The notes under the pieces: generated by a model
Told to the model about the DNA's origin: nothing
What the model saw: only the letters and a program-made list of their open reading frames with translations
The model's database searches: none
Source of the DNA: Anaerolineae bacterium
Lineage (GTDB): Bacteria > Chloroflexota > Anaerolineae > 4572-78 > J111
NCBI GenBank assembly: GCA_023382535.1
Contig: JAHDWA010000045.1
Location: forward strand, 21,719-85,718
Length of the DNA stretch: 64,000 nucleotides
Direction: 5' to 3'
Made by a program: the position numbers and the translations under genes
Part shown: positions 1-8,672 of the stretch, piece after piece
Position numbering within the stretch: position 1 is the first letter of the stretch
Layout of the letters: the number at the start of each line of letters is the position of its first letter

Positions 1-3000
1 GGTTGGCCGTTTGATAGGCGGCCAGGGCGTCGCTGTCATTACCCACCGCCTCGTAAACGCCGCCCAAGTTATTCCAGGAAACGGCTTTATCCTTGTCGCG
101 CTGCTGCCGCTCCAATGCCTGCCGGTAAGCCGTAATCGCCGCCTCATATTCGCCCCGTTCGGCATAAATAAAGCCAAGATTATTGTAAGCACCAGGGTTG
201 TCCGGGTTTAATTCAATCACCCGGCGATAAGCGGCGATGGCGTCATCATAGCGGCCCAATTGGCCGTAAACATTGCCCAAGCCGTTGTGGGCCGGGGCAT
301 AATCTGGGTCAAGCTTGACCGCCTGGCGGTAGGCGGCAATCGCCTCCTCAGAGCGCCCCAGCAAACTGTAGACATCGCCCAGGTTATGATAGGGGGCGGC
401 AGCCTGCGGGTCGAACTGGCTGGCCCGCTGGTAAGCGGCGATGGCTTCGTCGGTGCGGCTGAGGGCCTGATAAACGTCGCCGAGATTGCGCCACGAAGCG
501 GCCCGGCCCTCGTCGTCCCGGTGCCGTTCCAAGGCCTGCTGGTAGAGGGTAATTGCCTGCTGGTACTCGCCGCGCTGTTCATAAACCAGGGCCAGGTTGT
601 TGTAGGGCCAGGCTTCGTCCGGATCGAGGGCAATAGCCTGGCGGTAGGCTTTGATCGCCTCGTCGGCCCGGCCCAGAGCGCTGTAGACATCGCCCAGACC
701 ATGCCAGGGTGGGGCGTAGCCGGGGTTGAGGACGCTGGCCCAGCGATAGGCGGCAATCGCCTCGTCCGACTCGCCCTGGGCGGCGTAAACGTTGCCCAGG
801 TTGTCCCAGGTAATCGCCTTGTCCTTGTCACGCTGGTGCCGTTCCAGTGCCTGGCGGTAAAGCGGAACCGCCGCTTCGTAATCGCCGCGATGCTCATACA
901 GGAGGCCCAGATTGTGATAGGGCCAGGGGTAGGCCGGGTTCAGCTCGATGGCCTGTTGGTAGGCAGCGATGGCCTCATCGTAGCGGCCCAGGGCGGTGTA
1001 AACGTCGCCCAGGCCGTTGTAGGCCAGCGGGCGCGGTTCCAGTTCGATGGCCCGCTGGTAGGCCGGCACGGCTTCGGCTTCCCGTTCCAAATAATCCAGG
1101 GCCGCGCCCAGGTTGAACCAGGCGTCGCTGTTGTCCGGGTCGAGGGCGACGGCATGCTGGGCGGCTTGCAGGCCCGGCTCGGAGGGCACGGTTTCCAGGG
1201 CCGACTCCGGCCAGAGGAAGATGCTGCTCAACTGGTAAAAGCCCTGGCCCAACTGCCGCCGCAAATTGGCCGCAGCGGGCGGCAGATTGGCTTCGGCGGC
1301 CAGGTAGGCTTTGAGGGCGTCAGGGTAGCGCTGTTCCTGGACCAGCCAGTCGCCCTGCCAGCGATGGAGGATGCTCAGGTGCAGCGGTTCCAACTCGGCG
1401 GTTTTCAGCAGCCGGTCTACCATGCGCCCGACAGCCTCGCCCGGCTCGTCAAAGAGGCTGATGTCTTTGAGACCGGTGCGCAGTTGGTGAACCAGGTTGG
1501 CCGCAGAGCGGCTCAGCGGCAGGGCGGCATCACCCAGAAATTCTTCGGCCTGGATGAGCAGACCTTCGGCAAAGGGACGGTCAAAGCCCAGTCCCTCGAC
1601 AAAGCGGGGCAGTAAAAACTGGATGGCCTCGTCGGGATCATACCAAAGCAGGGCGTTGAGCAGGTCGCGCACGGTCCGCTGCCAGCGGGGGTCACGCACC
1701 CGCAGCAGAGGATCGTCGGAAACCTCGGCTTCGCGCTTGGACCACTCGGCCTGGTAGTGGTTTACAGCCCGTTTGCTGAGCCGGTCGCGCACCAGGCGGT
1801 AATGCTTGAGGGTGCGCAATTCGCGGCGGACAAAATCATAAACGGCGTCGTGCAGCCCGTCGCTGAGGACAAAGGCGTAGCGCAGACGCAGGTCGTTCAG
1901 CATCTCGCGGGCGGATTGGCCGGGCAGCAAGTTCCAGACGGCATGCAGGGCGGCTTCGTCAGCCCCTTTATGCAGGAGGGCCAGCCCTTGCACCCGCTCC
2001 AGGTCGTCCTCACGGTTCAGGCAGGTGCGCAGGAAGCGGGCGGTGATCTGTTCCAGCCGGCCGGCGGGGAGCAGCGTTTTATCATCCAGCACAAATTCAC
2101 GCAGAAAGTCATCCCGCTCCATGCTGAAGAGAGCGTCGGCGACCATCTCGACCACCAGGGGCACGCCGCTGCTGGTGGATTTGACGGCATCAATCAGGCT
2201 CTCGTCTATCTCCAGCACGACCTGGCGGCGCGCGGCTTCGGCTTCGAGGTATTCGCGCAGGTCGGCATCGCTGAAGATACTCATATCCCAGACGACCGGC
2301 GGGTTTTCGCCGAGCAGGTCGCGGTAGCCCTTATAATCCTGCTTGACCCCATTGACTTCCACCAGCCGTTCATCGGCCAGGTTATAGCGGCCGCTCAAGA
2401 TCCAGATGAGGGGGGTGTTGGTGGTGGGCAAAACCAGGTGATCGCGGAGGAAAGGTTCCAGGGGGACGATCACTTCCAGGTTATCAAGGGCAATGACAAC
2501 GGGCCGGCGGCGGGCAATCCGCTTAAGGACGGCGACCAGCCTGGCCGCCAGGGCCAGGGCCGGATGGCGGAAAAGCGCCGCTTCAGCCCCGGTAATTTTG
2601 CCCTCTTGCTGCATTTGATCGGTCAGCAGGTTGTAGGCTTGGGCGACGATAGCAGCGTCGTCGGGGGTTGGGGGGTGGGGGCCGGGGGGCAGATGAGGTA
2701 ACTGGCGGTACACTCGGGCTTCCTGGGCTAGCAAACCTCTGGCGGTGTGGAGCAGGTCGGCCCAGCGCTCGCGGCTTTCGGCCTGGTAGCGGGTGACCCG
2801 CTCGACCACGCCGGGCAGGTCGGTTTGCGCCTGCCGGTAGGCGGCCACTTCGGTTTCATAGCCGGCCTGGGCCAGGTGGCCGGCCAGGCGGTCCAACAGA
2901 TGAACCGGCTCCAACACCGGCGACCCCAGCGAAACATCGTCGTAGAAGGTCAGAATGGGCGGGTCACCCCCCATTTCTTCAGCCAGGATAAGGCAGCGGC

Positions 3001-3250
3001 GGGCCAGCCAGCTTTTGCCAATGCCGCCGATGCCGTGCGGCAGGAAAATGTGGGCATAGGAGTCGTCGCCGGGAGCCTGCTCGGGGTCAAAATTGGCCGC
3101 CTTCATGTAGGCTAAATCACGCCAGCGGCGTTGGTGCGCCACCAGGCCCTGCAAGGCAACCCGGAACTGCCGCTGCTCCTGCACCCGGCCGATAAAATTG
3201 GCCCGTTGTTCTTCAGGCTGGTCCGGATTCATGGGGGATTGAGTGACCAT
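1..3250 (-). CDS. STAND NTPase (NB-ARC-like) with C-terminal TPR array, 3' end beyond window
   Basis: The minus-strand frame from ATG 3250 stays open to the window edge (at least 1083 codons), so the C-terminus is missing. Residues 73-80 read GIGGIGKS, a Walker A P-loop, and near residue 250 VVIALDNLEV looks like Walker B. From about residue 680 onward there are roughly ten TPR units with the usual pattern (YNNLGxVYxxxGxYxEAIxAYxxALELxPD). This order of N-terminal NTPase, helical middle and TPR sensor array is typical of STAND signalling ATPases, which use ATP-driven oligomerisation after ligand sensing. No effector domain is visible at the N-terminus (about 70 residues before the P-loop). 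The long plus-strand frames over this region are shadows of the repetitive TPR coding. Target and pathway are unknown. Confidence 0.85.
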   Translation of the reverse strand, partial: MVTQSPMNPDQPEEQRANFIGRVQEQRQFRVALQGLVAHQRRWRDLAYMKAANFDPEQAPGDDSYAHIFLPHGIGGIGKSWLARRCLILAEEMGGDPPILTFYDDVSLGSPVLEPVHLLDRLAGHLAQAGYETEVAAYRQAQTDLPGVVERVTRYQAESRERWADLLHTARGLLAQEARVYRQLPHLPPGPHPPTPDDAAIVAQAYNLLTDQMQQEGKITGAEAALFRHPALALAARLVAVLKRIARRRPVVIALDNLEVIVPLEPFLRDHLVLPTTNTPLIWILSGRYNLADERLVEVNGVKQDYKGYRDLLGENPPVVWDMSIFSDADLREYLEAEAARRQVVLEIDESLIDAVKSTSSGVPLVVEMVADALFSMERDDFLREFVLDDKTLLPAGRLEQITARFLRTCLNREDDLERVQGLALLHKGADEAALHAVWNLLPGQSAREMLNDLRLRYAFVLSDGLHDAVYDFVRRELRTLKHYRLVRDRLSKRAVNHYQAEWSKREAEVSDDPLLRVRDPRWQRTVRDLLNALLWYDPDEAIQFLLPRFVEGLGFDRPFAEGLLIQAEEFLGDAALPLSRSAANLVHQLRTGLKDISLFDEPGEAVGRMVDRLLKTAELEPLHLSILHRWQGDWLVQEQRYPDALKAYLAAEANLPPAAANLRRQLGQGFYQLSSIFLWPESALETVPSEPGLQAAQHAVALDPDNSDAWFNLGAALDYLEREAEAVPAYQRAIELEPRPLAYNGLGDVYTALGRYDEAIAAYQQAIELNPAYPWPYHNLGLLYEHRGDYEAAVPLYRQALERHQRDKDKAITWDNLGNVYAAQGESDEAIAAYRWASVLNPGYAPPWHGLGDVYSALGRADEAIKAYRQAIALDPDEAWPYNNLALVYEQRGEYQQAITLYQQALERHRDDEGRAASWRNLGDVYQALSRTDEAIAAYQRASQFDPQAAAPYHNLGDVYSLLGRSEEAIAAYRQAVKLDPDYAPAHNGLGNVYGQLGRYDDAIAAYRRVIELNPDNPGAYNNLGFIYAERGEYEAAITAYRQALERQQRDKDKAVSWNNLGGVYEAVGNDSDALAAYQTAN

Positions 3251-3275
3251 AGTTCACCGTTGTGAGTTGTACGCT

Positions 3276-3357
3276 TAGGAAGGAAATGGGAAGGCTGGAA
3301 GGTTGGAAGCCTGGATAATAGACCAATCTTCCAATCTTCCTTCTTCCACTCTTCCTC
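3276..3357. repeat. GGAAG-type dispersed inverted repeat, copy 1
   Basis: The left arm is built from reiterated GGAAGG/TTGGAAG units and the right arm from TCTTCCAATCTTCC units, so the element can fold on itself. Related copies occur at 4629-4657, 14707-14780, 61047-61084 and 61721-61774. Confidence 0.7.
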
Positions 3358-3437
3358 TGTTAAGACCAAAGTACACTGTACAAGGAGTTAACAATAGTGT
3401 ACCATAAAAAGGAATTTTTCCACCTTTCCATTGTCAT

Positions 3438-3446
3438 ACTATAGCA
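3438..3446 (-). promoter_or_regulatory. Extended -10 promoter for the STAND gene
   Basis: On the minus strand the bases read TGC followed by TATAGT, an extended -10 element. It lies about 190 bases ahead of the ATG at 3250. No good -35 is present. The resulting leader would include the inverted pair GTACACT (3371-3377) and AGTGTAC (3396-3402), a possible operator, and the GGAAG-type repeat. Confidence 0.4.
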
Positions 3447-3554
3447 TAACTCCGGCAGTTTCGTAAAGTGGTTATGTCAAAAACGAGCCATCCAGAGGGG
3501 CCTTTTTGGGGCAAACGGCGAGTTTTGACAGGTCTCTACTTCTTCATCATTTTG

Positions 3555-3563
3555 TGTTATAAT
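3555..3563 (+). promoter_or_regulatory. Extended -10 promoter for the response regulator
   Basis: TGT followed by TATAAT lies 37 bases ahead of the ATG at 3601. A TTGACA at 3525-3530 is 27 bases from it, too far to act as its -35, so this is probably an extended -10 promoter. Confidence 0.5.
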
Positions 3564-3600
3564 CTGGTGGGGAAAGAGTCAGCGGGAATGGGAGGCCCAC

Positions 3601-4614
3601 ATGCGTAAAATTCTCATTATCGAAGATCGGCGGGAAAATATTGTTTTTATTGCCAACAATATTCTGAAGCCGCTGGGCTACGAAGTCATCACGGCTATGG
3701 ATGGCCCGACCGGCCTGACCAAGGCTCAGGAAGAATCGCCGGACTTAATTATCAGCGATTTAAAGTTACCGGGGTTAGGCGGATTGGAAGTGATGGAGAA
3801 ACTGCGCCAGAAGGGCATCAACATTCCTACCATTGTGATGACCTTTCACGGCACGGAGGAGACAGCCGTGCGGGCGCTGCGCCTGGGCGCCCGTGACTAT
3901 TTAATTAAGCCGTTTACGGTGGAGGAAATGCAGGCAGCGCTGGAGCGAGCCTTCAAAGCGCTACCGCAGCCGGCCCCCCCGCCCCTCAGGAAGCTAACTA
4001 CAGCGCCTCTCGTGCCCAGAGAGCAGGCAGCAGAACCGGCCCGGCTGGCCCAACTGGAGCGGGAACTGGCCGAGATGCGCGTGGCGCTGGCGACGCGTGA
4101 TAAACAGATTACCCAGATGAAACAATTGCTGCTCAATCGCAACACCCCGCCGGCTGCGCCCGAAGGCGGCCCCAATCCGCCTCCCGCCCCGAAGATCACC
4201 GCCAGCGACGTGCGGATGACCCAGCTTGAGCAGGAACTCATCCAGATGCGAACGGTGCTGGCGGCCCGCGAGAAACAGTTGGTCCACCTGCAGCAGCAGT
4301 TGGCCAATTCGGTCAAGAAGCTGGATATGGCCGAAGCGGCCCAACGCGCGGCCACCTGGGAAGAGGATAATGCTCGTTTGCAGCATGTGCTGGCTCAATC
4401 CAAGCACATACTGGGTGAGGCCGAGAAACGGATCCGCACTCTAGAAGAAACCGTAATGGCTCAAAAATTACAGATGGGCAAGTACCAGGAGGAGGCCAAG
4501 CGTCTGGCCGACCAGCTCCGCAATTTATCCGAGGCGGTGCGGCTGCTCTCCCAGGACCTGGGGCAGCAGGTGGAGCGGATAGGGGCCCTGACGCCAGCGG
4601 AGAAGAGACAGTAA
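3601..4614 (+). CDS. Response regulator receiver with coiled-coil C-terminus and no output domain
   Basis: A 337-residue protein preceded by GGGAGG. Residues 1-118 form a CheY-like receiver: acidic pair E8/D9, phosphoacceptor D53 in ISDLKLPG, T81 and K103 in YLIKPF. From about residue 145 to 320 the sequence is Ala/Glu/Gln/Leu-rich heptads predicted to form coiled coil, with a visible internal duplication (LAQLERELAEMR and MTQLEQELIQMR, each followed by a similar stretch). A Pro-rich linker separates the parts. No DNA-binding or enzymatic output domain is present, so it probably works by phosphorylation-dependent protein contact. No cognate kinase is adjacent; the hybrid kinase at 9954-11198 is the nearest. 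The gamma-class protein downstream is on the same strand. Confidence 0.9.
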   Translation: MRKILIIEDRRENIVFIANNILKPLGYEVITAMDGPTGLTKAQEESPDLIISDLKLPGLGGLEVMEKLRQKGINIPTIVMTFHGTEETAVRALRLGARDYLIKPFTVEEMQAALERAFKALPQPAPPPLRKLTTAPLVPREQAAEPARLAQLERELAEMRVALATRDKQITQMKQLLLNRNTPPAAPEGGPNPPPAPKITASDVRMTQLEQELIQMRTVLAAREKQLVHLQQQLANSVKKLDMAEAAQRAATWEEDNARLQHVLAQSKHILGEAEKRIRTLEETVMAQKLQMGKYQEEAKRLADQLRNLSEAVRLLSQDLGQQVERIGALTPAEKRQ

Positions 4615-4628
4615 TCTGGGGAAGCGGG

Positions 4629-4657
4629 AGGATTGGAAGGCTGGAAGGTTGGAGGAG
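4629..4657. repeat. GGAAG-type dispersed repeat, copy 2 (one arm only)
   Basis: A run of ATTGGAAGGCTGGAAGG-type units without the inverted partner arm. Its 3' end, GGAGGAG at 4651-4657, sits exactly where a Shine-Dalgarno sequence for the next gene would be. Confidence 0.6.
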
Positions 4658-4663
4658 ATAACC

Positions 4664-5173
4664 TTGTTTCAAACCCAATTCCGATCGGAGCAGGTTCATC
4701 CGACTGCGTTTATTGCCCAGGGCGCTGTTGTCGTAGGGGATGTAACCCTGGGCGAGGAGACGAGCGTCTGGTTCAACGCCAGCCTGCGCGGCGACAGCAC
4801 CCCGATCTCGATTGGCCCGCGCAGCAATATCCAGGAGGGCTGCATTTTGCATGCCGACCCCGGCTTTCCGGCGATCATCGGCGCGGGGGTGACGGTGGGC
4901 CACGGGGCAGTGGTGCATGGGGCGCGGGTGGGAGATAACACTCTGATTGGCATCCGCGCGGTGCTGCTCAACGGCGTGGTGGTAGGCGAGAACTGCATCG
5001 TCGGGGCGTGCGCCCTGCTGACCCAGGGCAAGGAGTTTCCCCCCGGCTCGCTGATTATGGGCGCACCGGCTAAAGTAGTGCGCGAGCTGACCCTGGAGGA
5101 AATCGAGCGCAACCGCCGGGCAGCGGAGGAGTATGTGAAGCGGTCAAGGGCGTTTATGGGTCGCGGGTCGTGA
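4664..5173 (+). CDS. Gamma-carbonic-anhydrase-like hexapeptide-repeat protein
   Basis: A left-handed beta-helix protein of about 169 residues with repeating hexapeptides (VVVGDVTLG, VTVGHGAVVHGARVG, VVVGENCIVGA). The three metal-ligand histidines of gamma carbonic anhydrases are visible in ILHAD, GHGAVVHG and the second His of that stretch. The C-terminal helix (LEEIERNRRAAEEYV) is also typical. The family binds zinc or iron; members either hydrate CO2 or have unknown function, so the activity is not settled. I choose TTG 4664 because GGAGGAG ends six bases before it; TTG 4649 in the same frame lies inside the repeat and has no such site. It follows the response regulator by about 50 bases and may be co-transcribed. 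Confidence 0.85.
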   Translation: MFQTQFRSEQVHPTAFIAQGAVVVGDVTLGEETSVWFNASLRGDSTPISIGPRSNIQEGCILHADPGFPAIIGAGVTVGHGAVVHGARVGDNTLIGIRAVLLNGVVVGENCIVGACALLTQGKEFPPGSLIMGAPAKVVRELTLEEIERNRRAAEEYVKRSRAFMGRGS

Positions 5174-5297
5174 GTAGGGGGTGATGGGGAAAAGCGCCAG
5201 ATAGGATCACTCCGGGGAGGGTTGTTTGGAAATGTTCCGTAGAGTCAGTGGTTATACCCTCAAATTTCATTTCCCTTTTGAATAAACCAGATAATAA

Positions 5298-6335
5298 ATG
5301 GGTATGATAAAGAAGCGGATAGATGAACCAGGTACAATTACGTATATAAGCGAGGTGGGGGCCGAACTTAAAATCAAAACGATCCTACATCCTGATTATT
5401 GGGTCGAAATTCCTTCCGGTGAGTTTCTCGTTGGGGTCTCGGAAGAACAACGTGAAATGATGAGATCGTACATCCGAAAAATCGTCGGCTATCATAGCTA
5501 TTCCTGGGAAAGGCAAGACCAGATTGAAAGTGCGGTGGTAAAAATTCGGTTACGGGCAAGACTACCCCCTGACCAGAAGCGTGACCCCCTTTTAGAATTT
5601 ACCAAAGAAGAAAAGGCCCTGTGGGATGGGTTTGTTTTTGGCAAAGAAATTGTCCAGGCCGAGGAAAAAATCGCCCGATTGCCGGAGCAAAAAGCGGTCT
5701 GGCTTGATCGCTTCTATATCGCTCGTGTCCCAGTGACAGAAAGGCAATGGGGGGCTTTTAGAGCTGGAATTCCTGGTAACGAATTGCCTGGAAAATTTGA
5801 AAGCGTCATTCCAAAAACACTGGATTATACGGAAAGGCCCGAAGTTAGAAGGATCATGATGGGAAACCCCAAAACCGATCATCGTGATCTAAATGCGGCA
5901 ATTGTGGATGTTGAAGGTGCAGTTAGATTATGCGAGCAAATCGGAGGGCGCTTACCGACAATTTTAGAGTGGCAGAAAGCAGCCATAGGCACAGATGGAC
6001 GCTTGTATCCTTGGGGGAATGAGTGGGATTTTGATGCGGGTTATTTTTTTCGAGCAGATGGAGTACGGCCGCATTTAAGAGTAAATGCATACTTAAGGGG
6101 TGTTAGTCCCTATGGGGTATGGTCTATGGTGGGCGGATTACCTGAACTAGCTTTAACTGAATCGGGTAGGATTACCTCAATGGGATGTCATCCTAAATTT
6201 TCATCTGGAGGAACAGCGTGGTTGGATCATCTTGTGGCTACGGCGGCCGGGGGTACAGGGTGGGTCAGCGTTCGTCCAGCCCTGGATAAATGGCCTCAAA
6301 AACAATGGCAAGGGATTGATACACTAAAGTCGTAA
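5298..6335 (+). CDS. Degenerate FGE-sulfatase (SUMF1-like) domain protein
   Basis: A 345-residue protein. The FGE-sulfatase fold is seen in pieces: VEIPSGEFLVG near the N-terminus, WLDRFYIARVPVTERQW in the middle, then CEQIGGRLPTILEWQKAA, YPWGNEWD and a terminal VSVRP. The usual GNVWEW segment is replaced by GGLPELA and the closing GFR is missing, so this is a divergent member. Formylglycine-generating activity is unlikely; many such domains serve as binding modules, for example in variable proteins or beside WD40 and NTPase proteins. The first 110 residues are unrecognised. The gene is AT-richer than its neighbours (42% G+C at 5881-5940), and the attC-like site at 6344 starts nine bases after its stop, so it is probably a cassette gene. 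No clear Shine-Dalgarno precedes the ATG. Confidence 0.7.
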   Translation: MGMIKKRIDEPGTITYISEVGAELKIKTILHPDYWVEIPSGEFLVGVSEEQREMMRSYIRKIVGYHSYSWERQDQIESAVVKIRLRARLPPDQKRDPLLEFTKEEKALWDGFVFGKEIVQAEEKIARLPEQKAVWLDRFYIARVPVTERQWGAFRAGIPGNELPGKFESVIPKTLDYTERPEVRRIMMGNPKTDHRDLNAAIVDVEGAVRLCEQIGGRLPTILEWQKAAIGTDGRLYPWGNEWDFDAGYFFRADGVRPHLRVNAYLRGVSPYGVWSMVGGLPELALTESGRITSMGCHPKFSSGGTAWLDHLVATAAGGTGWVSVRPALDKWPQKQWQGIDTLKS

Positions 6336-6343
6336 AAAGGGCA

Positions 6344-6470
6344 ATATAACAAGCGCATGGAGACCGACCAGCTATCTTAATCCTTATTTAATTAATTTTG
6401 TCAGCAAAACCGATTTTAGGTGAAAGGTTCCGAGCCAAGCCGCTGGCGGCTCATGTGCAGGCCGTTAAAG
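6344..6470 (+). other. Integron attC-like recombination site 1
   Basis: The ends match the attC layout: ATATAAC at 6344-6350 (R'' box) and GTTAAAG at 6464-6470 (R' box). The left arm 6353-6372 pairs with 6442-6458: GCGCAT with ATGTGC, GAG with CTC, CCG with CGG and CCAGC with GCTGG. Three bases on the left arm only are left unpaired, as expected for extrahelical bases. The exchange point would be between G6464 and T6465. A second, related site lies at 8540-8664. Confidence 0.75.
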
Positions 6471-6514
6471 CGCTAAAAGAAATTCCCTCCACTTTTAAAC
6501 TATGCAAAATCGTT

Positions 6515-8503
6515 ATGATAAATCAATTGCCACCTTCTCAAAGCTGCCAAGCTATTTCTTCAACAAATGCCAAACAAATAAGACAGCTATCATGGTTAGG
6601 GCGTAGTTCAATTAGACAAATAGCTTGGAGTCCCGATGGTCAAGTGCTAGCCGTGGTATCCTGGTTAGGTGTCTGGTTATATGATACTGACCAATTAGAT
6701 ACCGACCCCATTCTATTACTGGAACCAACCGAGGGAGCTGGGATGATTTCATTTAGCCCAGATGGAAGAATTTTGGCTGTAGGTAATGGATGGAATGGAG
6801 ACATAATGTTATGGGATTTAGAAAACAAAAAGCCGATTGTAACTTTGTGCAGCGGTGAAGAACCTCTCTCTCTTGGAAACCTGTTGTTTAGTCCAGATGG
6901 TTCTGTTTTAGTTTCTAAATCGGGCAAGTACGAGGGTGATATTCGAATCTGGGATATGATAACTCAAAAAGAACAGGTTTCCTTTAGAGGATTTGTAAGT
7001 ACTATGCCTGATAGATTTATATTCAGTCCAGATAGTTCTTTAATGGCCTTTGCTGACAAGCACGCTATGCGAGTATGGAATATTCGTGAGAACAAAGAAG
7101 AAACTGTATTGGAAAAAGTAACCGGATTCACGTTTGGTACAGACAATCGAGTTTTTATTAGGCTATATAAAGATGATAAAAACCAGGTGTCCAAAGTTGT
7201 GACTGCGCTCGAAAAAATAAAGTTAAAGGCTGAAATTTTATCTGAGCGAAAAGCAGGAGCTGTCGTTCCTCATCCAAAGGGCAATCTGGTTATTTACGCC
7301 ACTCCCTATGGCGGCGAAATTTACCTTTGGGATGCAGAGTACGGGGTTGAGGTAGCCTGTTTCAAAGATGGAAAAGAGGCAGATGAAGGACTGGCATTGA
7401 ACCTCGATGGTTCACTACTGGCCTATACCAGCTCAGAACATCTGATAAAGGTTTGGAATCTAGATTTAGGTCAAAAACAGGTTGAATTGAAAGGTCATAA
7501 GTGGGGACCAGTAGATTTGATAGCTTTTCACCCCCATAAAAATTTACTGGCAACAGCATCAAGGGCAGATGAGACAGTACGGGTCTGGGATGTAAATACC
7601 GGTAAACAGAAAGCTGTTCTTGAGGGATTTACTTCATTTGTATACGGTCTTGATTTTAGCTCGGATGGTACGAAAATAGCTTTGAGCCAGATTGGAGATA
7701 TTGCTCAGATTTGGAACATTAAGCCCATTGAGCAGAAGTTAAAAGTATGGGAGCGTGGCAACGGAGCCACCGGTAATGTAGCTTTTAGTCCTGATGGCAA
7801 TTCGTTTGCTGTCGGTTTTTCAAGAATGGTCAATCTTTACCATACCCAAACAGGTAAGAAGGTTGACACTTTTCGAGTGCAGAAGGAAAATCGGAGAAAC
7901 AGAAATTGGACCAAGGGCGCTACGGTTGCCTTCAGTCCTAACGGAATAATTTTAGCGGCCAATAGTTACAAAGGTTTAGTGAGTTTATGGTACGTTGCTA
8001 CAGGTGAAGAATTTGCAGTTTTGGAATGTGCTAAGTCCGACGTTGATCACTTCACATTCAGCCCTGATGGAAAAACTCTGGCTGTTGGAGTGTGGGATTC
8101 TGTTCAGCTCTGGAATTGGCGGACACGCGTGCGGAAGGCTGTCTTAAAAGGTCGCTGGGTAAGAAGAGCACTAACATTTAGTCCCGATGGTAGACTACTT
8201 GCTTTTGCAGGTGAGGACTATACCATAAAAGTATGGGATATTCATAGAGAAGAAGAATATCTTACTTTAGAAGGTCATAAATCACTACTTGAAAGCCTGG
8301 TTTTCAATTCTGATGGTACTTTGCTAGTTTCATCCGGTTCTGACTACACAGTTCGGTTATGGGATGTTAAGAATGGACAGGAATTAACAGTCTTACCACA
8401 TAGAGAGATGTCTCCAAAGTGCTTGACCTTTAGTCCTGATGGGACTTTATTTGCAACTACTGATGGTGCTCATGTCAGGATATGGGGCGTGACCAAAAGC
8501 TAG
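6515..8503 (+). CDS. WD40 repeat protein, probable integron cassette gene
   Basis: A 662-residue protein made almost entirely of WD40 blades. About fourteen or fifteen FSPDG-type turns can be counted (AWSPDGQ, SFSPDGR, LFSPDGS, AFSPDGN, TFSPDGK and so on), each followed by a V/I-WD or LWD strand end, which suggests two seven-bladed propellers. No enzymatic domain or signal peptide is seen, so it is probably a cytosolic interaction scaffold. I take ATG 6515; the frame extends upstream to TTG 6398, but that extension lies inside the attC-like site. The gene is strikingly AT-rich (about 32% G+C at 6961-7020) against GC-rich flanks, evidence for recent acquisition. It is flanked by two similar attC-like sites, giving a cassette of about 2.2 kb, long for an integron cassette. 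Confidence 0.85.
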   Translation: MINQLPPSQSCQAISSTNAKQIRQLSWLGRSSIRQIAWSPDGQVLAVVSWLGVWLYDTDQLDTDPILLLEPTEGAGMISFSPDGRILAVGNGWNGDIMLWDLENKKPIVTLCSGEEPLSLGNLLFSPDGSVLVSKSGKYEGDIRIWDMITQKEQVSFRGFVSTMPDRFIFSPDSSLMAFADKHAMRVWNIRENKEETVLEKVTGFTFGTDNRVFIRLYKDDKNQVSKVVTALEKIKLKAEILSERKAGAVVPHPKGNLVIYATPYGGEIYLWDAEYGVEVACFKDGKEADEGLALNLDGSLLAYTSSEHLIKVWNLDLGQKQVELKGHKWGPVDLIAFHPHKNLLATASRADETVRVWDVNTGKQKAVLEGFTSFVYGLDFSSDGTKIALSQIGDIAQIWNIKPIEQKLKVWERGNGATGNVAFSPDGNSFAVGFSRMVNLYHTQTGKKVDTFRVQKENRRNRNWTKGATVAFSPNGIILAANSYKGLVSLWYVATGEEFAVLECAKSDVDHFTFSPDGKTLAVGVWDSVQLWNWRTRVRKAVLKGRWVRRALTFSPDGRLLAFAGEDYTIKVWDIHREEEYLTLEGHKSLLESLVFNSDGTLLVSSGSDYTVRLWDVKNGQELTVLPHREMSPKCLTFSPDGTLFATTDGAHVRIWGVTKS

Positions 8504-8539
8504 AACCAAGAAAAACATTTTCCTTGTTGCAAGAAAGCG

Positions 8540-8664
8540 CTCTAATAAGCGCATCGAGCCGATCAGCTATCCAAGAATTTGGTAAGGTAATTGCTAGCAA
8601 AATCGATTTTAGTTGAAAGCCTTTATGCCCACCCGCTGACGGCTCATGCACAAGGCCGTTAGCC
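8540..8664 (+). other. Integron attC-like recombination site 2
   Basis: This site resembles site 1 along its whole length (shared AAGCGCAT, GATCAGCTAT-like and CGATTTTAG segments and a GGCTCATG right arm). The left end is CTCTAAT at 8540-8546, with T in place of the usual final C, and the right end is GTTAGCC at 8658-8664. Left arm CATCGAGCCGATCAGC pairs with right arm GCTGACGGCTCATG, leaving two extra bases (C and A) on the left arm. The exchange point would be G8658/T8659. Confidence 0.75.
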
Positions 8665-8672
8665 AGCCACCC

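Noticed and set aside
1..1200. CRISPR-like periodicity of about 100-126 bases
   Set aside because: The period is that of TPR units in a coding frame, and the repeats are degenerate with no spacers.
260..1615. Long plus-strand frame of 451 codons over the TPR region
   Set aside because: It is the antisense of repetitive TPR coding; the minus frame has Walker A, Walker B and clear TPR consensus.
1757..2701. Plus-strand frame of 314 codons
   Set aside because: Antisense shadow of the STAND NTPase; no recognisable motif.
3525..3563. TTGACA/TATAAT as a standard promoter
   Set aside because: Spacing is 27 bases; only the extended -10 is credible.
5174..5297. attI site or third attC ahead of the FGE-sulfatase-like gene
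   Set aside because: No paired arms or matching boxes were found; the left edge of the first cassette stays undefined.
6398..6514. Upstream extension of the WD40 frame to TTG 6398
   Set aside because: It lies inside the attC-like site and carries no WD40 sequence.
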